A stretch of 11,442 nt of DNA, taken from NCBI GenBank assembly GCA_024697985.1, contig JAILRX010000093.1, positions 1-11,442 of the forward strand. The letters run 5' to 3'. Made by a program: the position numbers and the translations under genes. The notes below the pieces were generated by a model, which saw nothing but the letters and a program-made list of their open reading frames with translations, was not told the DNA's origin and did not search any database. This document shows positions 1 through 4,671 of the stretch, piece by piece (the stretch's first letter is position 1; the number at the start of each line of letters is the position of its first letter). The DNA comes from Treponemataceae bacterium. GTDB taxonomy: Bacteria; Spirochaetota; Spirochaetia; Treponematales; Treponemataceae.

Positions 1-22
1 CGAAAAATAATTTTTATAATTT

Positions 23-94
23 GGTCCCTTCGTCTATCGGCTAGGACGTGACCCTCTCAAGGTCGAAAGGCGGGTTCAACTCCCGCAGGGACCG
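23..94 (+). tRNA. tRNA-Glu, anticodon CUC
   Basis: This gene folds into a complete cloverleaf and should decode GAG. The acceptor stem is GGTCCCT (23-29) paired with AGGGACC (87-93), with discriminator G94. The anticodon stem is 49-53 with 61-65 (outermost pair G-U), around the loop CTCTCAA, which puts CTC at 56-58. The variable region is 4 nt. The T-arm is GCGGG-TTCAACT-CCCGC (70-86). The body resembles bacterial tRNA-Glu, including the TCGTCTA start of the D-arm. CCA is not encoded, because CTT follows G94, so it must be added after transcription. A terminator follows directly. The promoter is probably upstream of the window, since only 22 bases precede the gene. Confidence 0.96.
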
Positions 95-99
95 CTTGG

Positions 100-137
100 A
101 AAAACTCTGTCGTGAATATTCGATGGAGTTTTTTTTA
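100..137 (+). terminator. Rho-independent terminator of tRNA-Glu
   Basis: Bases 101-112 pair with 121-132 to give a stem of about 12 bp, including two G-U pairs, around an 8-nt loop (TGAATATT). A run of T continues to 136. It begins 6 nt after the tRNA, as expected for a monocistronic tRNA gene or the last gene of a tRNA cluster. Confidence 0.85.
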
Positions 138-223
138 TTATTGTCGGAGTTGAACCACGCAGTGAGCGCAAAAAAATGCGAGCAGTGGCGCAGTATTTTT
201 TTGAAAAGTCACCAAGGATGGTA

Positions 224-240
224 GGAACGCAATGCGTTCC
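224..240. repeat. Perfect 8-bp hairpin
   Basis: GGAACGCA (224-231) is the exact reverse complement of TGCGTTCC (233-240), with a single central base. As DNA it is an odd palindrome that could bind a protein dimer. As RNA the innermost pairs would have to open to make a loop. Confidence 0.85.
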
Positions 241-245
241 GTGTC

Positions 246-270
246 CGTATTTTCACTTTGTGAAAATACG
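246..270. repeat. Perfect 11-bp hairpin, 3-nt loop
   Basis: CGTATTTTCAC (246-256) pairs perfectly with GTGAAAATACG (260-270) around TTT. It is the longest perfect stem in the gene-free region. No T-run follows, so it is not a terminator. Confidence 0.88.
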
Positions 271-302
271 TGACGACAGCGAACGGAGGCGGGGTGGAAG
301 GA

Positions 303-319
303 GCATACACGATGTATGC
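303..319. repeat. Perfect 7-bp hairpin, 3-nt loop
   Basis: GCATACA (303-309) pairs with TGTATGC (313-319) around CGA. It is the third module of the cassette and lies 11 nt before the second copy of the tRNA 3' end. Confidence 0.8.
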
Positions 320-330
320 GACTGGAACCC

Positions 331-350
331 TTCAACTCCCGCAGGGACCG
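331..350 (+). repeat. Second copy of the tRNA-Glu 3' end (20 nt)
   Basis: TTCAACTCCCGCAGGGACCG here is identical to 75-94. It runs from the first T of the T-loop to the discriminator base. The preceding bases (AACCC) cannot form the 5' half of the T-stem, and no matching 5' acceptor strand is nearby. It is therefore a tRNA fragment, not a second tRNA gene. It starts 256 bp after the first copy. It could be an attachment-site scar or the remnant of a duplicated tRNA unit. Confidence 0.85.
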
Positions 351-360
351 TTTAGCTTAA

Positions 361-392
361 GCCCTGTTTACTTTTGTAATCAGGGCCTTTTT
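361..392 (+). terminator. Rho-independent terminator after the tRNA 3'-end copy
   Basis: GCCCTG (361-366) pairs with CAGGGC (381-386). After a T/T mismatch, TTAC (368-371) pairs with GTAA (376-379) around a TTTT loop. A T-run follows at 388-392. It sits 10 nt after the tRNA fragment, in the same place as the first terminator relative to the true tRNA, but its stem sequence is unrelated. Confidence 0.85.
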
Positions 393-400
393 ATTATAGC

Positions 401-415
401 CGGAGTTGAACCACG
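401..415. repeat. Second copy of the anti-T-arm motif
   Basis: CGGAGTTGAACCACG is identical to 145-159, again exactly 256 bp away. Its core GGAGTTGAACC is the reverse complement of the tRNA-Glu T-arm segment GGTTCAACTCC (73-83). The homology between the two units ends here: TCCCAATC follows in this copy, CAGTGAGC in the first. Confidence 0.85.
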
Positions 416-458
416 TCCCAATCATTTTTATGTACTATAAACTTTTTATCATTTCTTG

Positions 459-507
459 TATAATTATTAATAAATTTGAAAAACAGAAATTAATATAAAT
501 TTATAAC
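459..507 (+). promoter_or_regulatory. Candidate promoter region of the helicase operon
   Basis: This A/T-rich stretch holds a perfect TATAAT (459-464) without a good -35 at 17 bp. It also holds TTGAAA (476-481) followed by TATAAA (494-499) and TATAAC (502-507) at poor spacings (12 and 20 bp). The preceding terminator at 361-392 implies that the operon starts its own transcript, so a promoter is expected here. Which hexamers are used cannot be decided from the sequence. Confidence 0.35.
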
Positions 508-522
508 ATATAAGGTTTTATC

Positions 523-2184
523 ATGGAATTTACAGAATTGAAATTGCACGAAGATTTGATGAAAGGTATCGAAAAATCAGGATACGTTACGTGCACACCT
601 GTTCAGGAACAGGTACTTAATGCTGCTTTGGATGGCAGCGATTTGTATGTTCAGTCACAGACTGGAACTGGAAAAACAGCCGCTTATTTGATTTCCATCA
701 TTCAGGAAATGCTTGCCGATACGGCTGAAGAAAACAAGAAAAGCAAAGTATTAATCATGGTTCCAACCCGAGAACTTGCTGTTCAGGTTGAAGAAGAAGC
801 AAAATATCTTGCAAGTGGAACTCAGATCAAGGTAGCAAGTTTCTACGGCGGAGTCGGATACGGCAGACAGACAGATGCCCTCAAAAAGAACATCGACATC
901 ATCGTTGGAACACCAGGACGTGTAATTGATTTACAGGAACAGGGATTGATGGATCTTTCAGCGATCAAATATCTGGTTGTTGATGAAGCAGACCGCATGT
1001 TCGACATGGGATTTTATCCTGATCTTCGAAAGCTTTTGAAATGCGTTCCAGCCAGCGAAAGCCGACAGACAATGCTTTTCAGTGCGACACTCAACACTTA
1101 CGTAAAGAACCTTGCCTGGGAATACACAAGAGATCCTAAAGAAATCGAAATCGAACCGGAAAACATCACCGTAGAAGAAATCCATCAGGAACTTTTCCAC
1201 GTTTCAAGTGATGAAAAAATGAAGCTTCTTTTGGGAATCATCAAGAATGAAAATCCGGAAAGCCTGATCATCTTCTGCAATACAAAAAAATCCTGCGAAC
1301 TTGTTTCAAAAAGGCTCAAGCTCAACGAAATCGAAAGCGAATACATCATCGGAGATCTTCCTCAGTCAAAGCGACTCCAGGTTTTGGACTCATTCAAACG
1401 AGGCTCGCTTAAAATCCTCGTTGCAACTGATGTTGCCGCACGTGGAATCGACGTAGACGACCTTGCAATGGTCATCAACTACGACCTTCCAAACGAAGCT
1501 GAAAACTACGTTCACAGAATCGGACGAACAGCCCGAGCCGGAAAATCAGGAAAGGCCTACACTTTCTGCTCAGAACAGGACGTTTACAACCTTCCTGCAA
1601 TCGAAAGATATATCGAAAACACAATTCCATCCCAAGTTGCCTATCCTGACCAGATGGCAGAAGACAAGAGCCATGGAATCTACATCAAGCTCGACCGATA
1701 TGGCGATGATGATTTCCATGACAGACGACGTGACAGCCACAAGGGCGGAAACGGCGGCTATAAAAAGGACAACTACAAGAAAGATGGTTACAAGGGCGAC
1801 AGTCACAAAAAAGACGGCTATAAAAAAGATGGCTACAAGAAAGACGGATACAAAAAAGGCGGCAAAAACTATCAGGGCAAAAACCGCAGCTACAACCGTG
1901 AAAACAACATCAACATGGAAAGCCTCTCATTTGATGAGCGCATGAAGATTTACAAGGAAAAATACGGTCAGGGCAACAATTCTGCTTCAAAGCCAAACTA
2001 CAAGGGCAACAAGGCCGGCAACAAAGGCAAGAATTACAAGGACTACAAGAATTACGGCAAAAATAACGGCAAGAACGGAAAGCAGAACTATTCAAAGAAA
2101 CCTGCTCCACAGACCAATAAGGCACAGGCTAAAAAACCGTCATTTTTGGACAAGCTTAAGAGTTTATTTGGCAAGAAAAAATAA
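523..2184 (+). CDS. DEAD-box ATP-dependent RNA helicase with basic repetitive C-terminal tail
   Basis: This 553-residue cytoplasmic RNA helicase uses ATP to unwind or remodel RNA, probably in mRNA decay or ribosome assembly. All core motifs are present: Q-motif region with F3 and TPVQ (25-28), motif I SQTGTGKT (45-52), PTREL (81-85), TPGR (130-133), DEAD (154-157), SAT (187-189), motif IV around IIFCNT, motif V ATDVAARGID (301-310) and motif VI HRIGRTARAG (331-340). The core ends near 380. The tail of about 170 residues is rich in Lys, Gly, Asn and Tyr, with seven GYKKD-type repeats (412-446), and ends in a possible short helix, FLDKLKSLFGKKK. Such tails bind RNA non-specifically. The start fits TAAGG 7 nt upstream. 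The ABC-F gene follows after 20 bp. It belongs to the general RhlE/RhlB/CsdA class; which of these it matches is not decided. Confidence 0.95.
   Translation: MEFTELKLHEDLMKGIEKSGYVTCTPVQEQVLNAALDGSDLYVQSQTGTGKTAAYLISIIQEMLADTAEENKKSKVLIMVPTRELAVQVEEEAKYLASGTQIKVASFYGGVGYGRQTDALKKNIDIIVGTPGRVIDLQEQGLMDLSAIKYLVVDEADRMFDMGFYPDLRKLLKCVPASESRQTMLFSATLNTYVKNLAWEYTRDPKEIEIEPENITVEEIHQELFHVSSDEKMKLLLGIIKNENPESLIIFCNTKKSCELVSKRLKLNEIESEYIIGDLPQSKRLQVLDSFKRGSLKILVATDVAARGIDVDDLAMVINYDLPNEAENYVHRIGRTARAGKSGKAYTFCSEQDVYNLPAIERYIENTIPSQVAYPDQMAEDKSHGIYIKLDRYGDDDFHDRRRDSHKGGNGGYKKDNYKKDGYKGDSHKKDGYKKDGYKKDGYKKGGKNYQGKNRSYNRENNINMESLSFDERMKIYKEKYGQGNNSASKPNYKGNKAGNKGKNYKDYKNYGKNNGKNGKQNYSKKPAPQTNKAQAKKPSFLDKLKSLFGKKK
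1756..1860 (+). repeat. Seven tandem 15-bp units encoding GYKKD-type pentapeptides
   Basis: Within the helicase tail, codons 412-446 read GYKKD, NYKKD, GYKGD, SHKKD, GYKKD, GYKKD, GYKKG. The copies differ at third positions, so the array is old or has diverged. The last units at 1816-1860 are the most alike. Copy number could vary between strains by slippage without breaking the frame. Confidence 0.85.
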
Positions 2185-2204
2185 CAACAAAAGGAAATTG
2201 ATAG

Positions 2205-3851
2205 ATGATTACAGTTAGTGACGTTAGTGTACGATTCGGACAGAAACCTCTTTTCAAAGACGTAAACTTAAAGTTTACCAACGGAAACTGTTACGGCATC
2301 ACTGGTGCCAACGGAGCCGGAAAATCTACTTTCTTGAAAGTACTTTCAGGCGATCTTGAACATGATACGGGAACAATTTCAATCTCAACAGGAGAGCGAA
2401 TGGCCGTATTGAAGCAGGACCACTTTGCTTTTGACGACTATTCGGTAAAAGAAACCGTAATGATGGGATTCCCTAAGCTCTATGAACTTTCCAAGGGAAT
2501 TGATGAAATCTACGCAAAAGAAGATTTCACGGACGAGGACGGAATCAAGGCCAGCGAAATGCAGGCTGATTTTGGTGAACTTGGCGGATACGAATCTGAA
2601 AACCAGATTGAACAGATGCTTTCAGGACTTGGTCTTGAAGAAGAATACCACGACAAGATGATGAACGAACTGGACGAAAGCCAGAAAGTACGTGTCCTTC
2701 TTGCGCAGGCTCTTTTCGGAAACCCTGACATCCTGCTTTTGGACGAACCTACAAACGGTCTCGACCTTGAATCAATCAGCTGGCTTGAAGACTTTTTGAT
2801 GGACTTTCCGAACACTGTCATCGTAGTAAGCCACGACCGACACTTCTTGAATGCAGTCTGTACATACATCTGCGACATCGACTATGGAAAAATCACTCAG
2901 TTTGCAGGAAACTACGACTTCTGGTATCAGATGACACAGGTCCTGCAGCGACAGGCCAAGGAACAGCAGAAAAAGGCTGAGGACAAGATGAAGGACTTAA
3001 AGGAATTCATCCTCCGATTCAGTTCGAACGCCGCAAAATCAAAACAGGCAACCAGCCGAAAAAAGGTTTACGACAAGCTTGCTCAGTCAGTTGAGGACCT
3101 TCCTGTTTCTACACGAAAGTTCCCATACGTAAACTTCAAGTCAGACCGCGACATCGGAAACAATGTTCTTGAAATCAGGAACCTTAACTACAAGGATGCT
3201 GATGGCGTACAGCTTCTCAAGGACTTCAACCTTACAATCAACAGAACTGACAAGATTGCATTTGTCGGAGTCGAGCACAATTCAATTTCTGCCCTCTTTG
3301 ACATCATCAATGATGTAAAAAAAGCAGACAGCGGTGAGTACATCTGGGGACAGACGACAAGCCACACTTACCTGCCACGCGACAATGCAGAATTCTTTAA
3401 CAACGACCTCAACATCACCGAATGGCTCAAGCAGTATTCAAAAGAACAGGATGATGCCTACGTTCGAGGATTCCTCGGTCGAATGCTTTTCACAGGTGAT
3501 GAATCGCTTAAAAAAGTTAAGGTGCTTTCCGGTGGTGAAAAAGTTAGATGCATGCTCTCAAAACTGATGCTTTCAGGAGCAAACATCCTTACTTTGGATG
3601 ATCCGACAAACCACCTCGACCTTGAAGCAATCCAGTCATTGAACGAAGGACTCATCAGCTTCCCTGGCGTCGTTCTTTTCTCAAGCCATGACCACGAGTT
3701 CATTTCGTCAATCGCAAACCGAATCATTGAAATCACACCGAAAGGAATCATCGACAGGATGATGCCATTCGATGACTACCTTGCTGACGAACAGATCAAG
3801 CAGATGCGAAAAGAAATGTACGAGGGAACAAACAAGAAAATCAAGTTCTAG
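2205..3851 (+). CDS. ABC-F family ATPase, YbiT-like, with one degenerate ATP site
   Basis: This soluble protein of 548 residues has two ABC domains and no membrane segments, the ABC-F pattern. Known members bind the ribosomal E-site and adjust translation or protect against antibiotics. Domain 1 has Walker A GANGAGKST (34-42), Walker B ILLLDEP (176-182) and SHD (209-211), but its signature reads LDESQ (156-160). The charged linker lies around 240-310. Domain 2 has an intact signature LSGGE (441-445) and SHD (494-496). Its Walker A position reads GVEHNSISA (355-363), without the lysine, and Walker B is LDDP with Asp in place of the catalytic Glu (466). Since each site pairs Walker A of one domain with the signature of the other, one site is intact and the other has lost both halves. 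YbiT, as I remember it, has a weak first signature but a normal second Walker A. AAGGA lies 9 nt before the start. Confidence 0.93.
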   Translation: MITVSDVSVRFGQKPLFKDVNLKFTNGNCYGITGANGAGKSTFLKVLSGDLEHDTGTISISTGERMAVLKQDHFAFDDYSVKETVMMGFPKLYELSKGIDEIYAKEDFTDEDGIKASEMQADFGELGGYESENQIEQMLSGLGLEEEYHDKMMNELDESQKVRVLLAQALFGNPDILLLDEPTNGLDLESISWLEDFLMDFPNTVIVVSHDRHFLNAVCTYICDIDYGKITQFAGNYDFWYQMTQVLQRQAKEQQKKAEDKMKDLKEFILRFSSNAAKSKQATSRKKVYDKLAQSVEDLPVSTRKFPYVNFKSDRDIGNNVLEIRNLNYKDADGVQLLKDFNLTINRTDKIAFVGVEHNSISALFDIINDVKKADSGEYIWGQTTSHTYLPRDNAEFFNNDLNITEWLKQYSKEQDDAYVRGFLGRMLFTGDESLKKVKVLSGGEKVRCMLSKLMLSGANILTLDDPTNHLDLEAIQSLNEGLISFPGVVLFSSHDHEFISSIANRIIEITPKGIIDRMMPFDDYLADEQIKQMRKEMYEGTNKKIKF

Positions 3852-4573
3852 CAAAAACATGGCTGTTCAGCTTCGACAAAGGAGCTGGACGGTTCATAAA
3901 AGTCAGAATTTGAAAGGCTCAAGGTTATACCTTCGCCGAATTTTCTTGGCATGCACGAAATTTTAATATCATAGCCGGCATTATCGATTACGGCTTCAAT
4001 ATGGCCTTCCTGTAAATGCGTCATTGAGATGACATTCAGGCGGGCCATAATTTTTATCTGGTCCATAACGAGCCGGCAGATTGTGTACGGCAGGACACGC
4101 TTTTTTTTGAGGATTCCGTCGCATCTGTAATAAAGCTTGTAGTAATTTTCTCCAGGCTCAAAGCAGATGTCCGTTGCGTTCTGCTCAAGCGCATCCTTGA
4201 AAATCACGTTGATGATGTTTTCGAAGCTTCTGTCCTTCTTTTTACGGAACTTTGTGTCAAAGACAAAATCGAAAACTTTTTGAAAATCAGGATCTTGGAT
4301 TTTCAGGAACGAAACTTCCTTATCCTTGTGAAAAAGAAGAATCATCGGGGCAACCCTTTCAAAATACGAACTTTTGATGCCTACAAAAATGCTTTCTTCA
4401 GTTTCATAGAGTTTTAGCGCCATGCAGCTTTGGATAAAAGCCTCGCTATACTGATTTTTAACTGAAGGAAGATTCAAAAGCCTGAGCAGCTCAAAGTTTC
4501 TAGAATCGAAACATGCTGATTTTCTGACATCAGGCCTAAAAAAATCCTTCCTTGCAGGAATGCAATTTCCCAT
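3848..4573 (-). CDS. GspE/PilB-like N-terminal domain protein lacking the ATPase core
   Basis: This 241-residue protein resembles the front half of type II secretion/type IV pilus ATPases. Residues about 28-108 look like the N1 region. Residues about 116-220 match the N2 domain closely: INVIFKDALEQNATDICFEP (where GspE has A-SDIH-EP), YYRCDGIL (RYRIDGVL), IKIMARLNV (IK-MA-LNI), QEGHI (QDGRI), then ISCMPRKFGEGITLSL (VSTMPT-HGE-ILRL). In full-length proteins a Walker A follows some 30-40 residues later. Here the protein ends after 21 more residues (CFC) at the stop shared with the ABC-F gene. Walker A, Asp box, Walker B and His box are all absent. A strong AGGTGA lies 4 nt before the ATG. There is no signal peptide or membrane segment. 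It could be a regulatory or adaptor protein, or an old truncation still translated. clpB lies 98 bp upstream on the same strand. Confidence 0.75.
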   Translation of the reverse strand: MGNCIPARKDFFRPDVRKSACFDSRNFELLRLLNLPSVKNQYSEAFIQSCMALKLYETEESIFVGIKSSYFERVAPMILLFHKDKEVSFLKIQDPDFQKVFDFVFDTKFRKKKDRSFENIINVIFKDALEQNATDICFEPGENYYKLYYRCDGILKKKRVLPYTICRLVMDQIKIMARLNVISMTHLQEGHIEAVIDNAGYDIKISCMPRKFGEGITLSLSNSDFYEPSSSFVEAEQPCFC

Positions 4574-4577
4574 AAAA

Positions 4578-4671
4578 TCACCTCACTTTTTCATTTCTCA
4601 TCCGCCTCCATATTATTTATAGATTCAAATTTTAAAAATGAAGCAAAAATTTTACGGGAAATCTTATTTTT
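4578..4671 (-). promoter_or_regulatory. Gap between clpB and the GspE-like gene, possible weak promoter
   Basis: On the minus strand, TTGCTT (4641-4646) and TATAAA (4616-4621) are 19 bp apart, giving a poor promoter candidate. The expected start near 4609 would leave a short leader containing the strong ribosome site AGGTGA (4578-4583). No clear terminator is seen after the clpB stop, so read-through from clpB is equally possible. Confidence 0.3.

Larger units (their letters stand above)
145..350. repeat. Palindrome cassette bounded by tRNA-derived inverted ends
   Basis: This fills most of the 428-base stretch without a gene between the tRNA and the helicase. The left end carries GGAGTTGAA (146-154) and the right end the inverted copy TTCAACTCC (331-339), the latter belonging to a 20-nt copy of the tRNA-Glu 3' end. 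Inside are three perfect hairpins (224-240, 246-270, 303-319) and a shorter CGCA/TGCG pair around A6 (167-180). The layout resembles a REP-like or MITE-like repeat. No transposase, integrase or flanking target duplication is visible, so calling it mobile would be inference. A 65-codon minus-strand reading frame crosses it but follows the palindromes and is not credible as a gene. Confidence 0.6.

Noticed and set aside
15..20. TATAAT just before the tRNA as a promoter -10 box
   Set aside because: It ends 2 bp before the tRNA, so transcription would start inside the acceptor stem. The promoter is probably outside the window.
138..335. 65-codon minus-strand reading frame across the palindrome cassette
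   Set aside because: It follows the hairpin region and both tRNA-derived ends, has no clear ribosome site, and its composition comes from the palindromes. It is better explained as non-coding repeat.
331..350. A second functional tRNA gene
   Set aside because: Only the T-loop, 3' T-stem and 3' acceptor strand are present. There is no anticodon arm and no 5' acceptor strand upstream.
1756..1860. CRISPR-like array
   Set aside because: The 15-bp units are contiguous, without spacers, and in frame as pentapeptides of the helicase tail.
1463..1945. 160-codon overlapping plus-strand frame inside the helicase
   Set aside because: It is a Thr/Lys-rich shadow of the helicase's conserved motif VI and repeat tail in another frame.
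3600..3847. Lost ATPase domain of the GspE-like gene continuing by frameshift
   Set aside because: The minus strand beyond the stop is antisense to intact ABC-F coding sequence and shows no Walker A or Walker B motif in the available frame (3458-3751).
4578..4601. Seven-codon leader peptide before the GspE-like gene (minus strand, stop inside the AGGTGA site)
   Set aside because: It has a GGAGG upstream, but only 3 nt from the ATG, and the only promoter candidate would start transcription at that GGAGG. There are no regulatory codons or attenuator hairpins.
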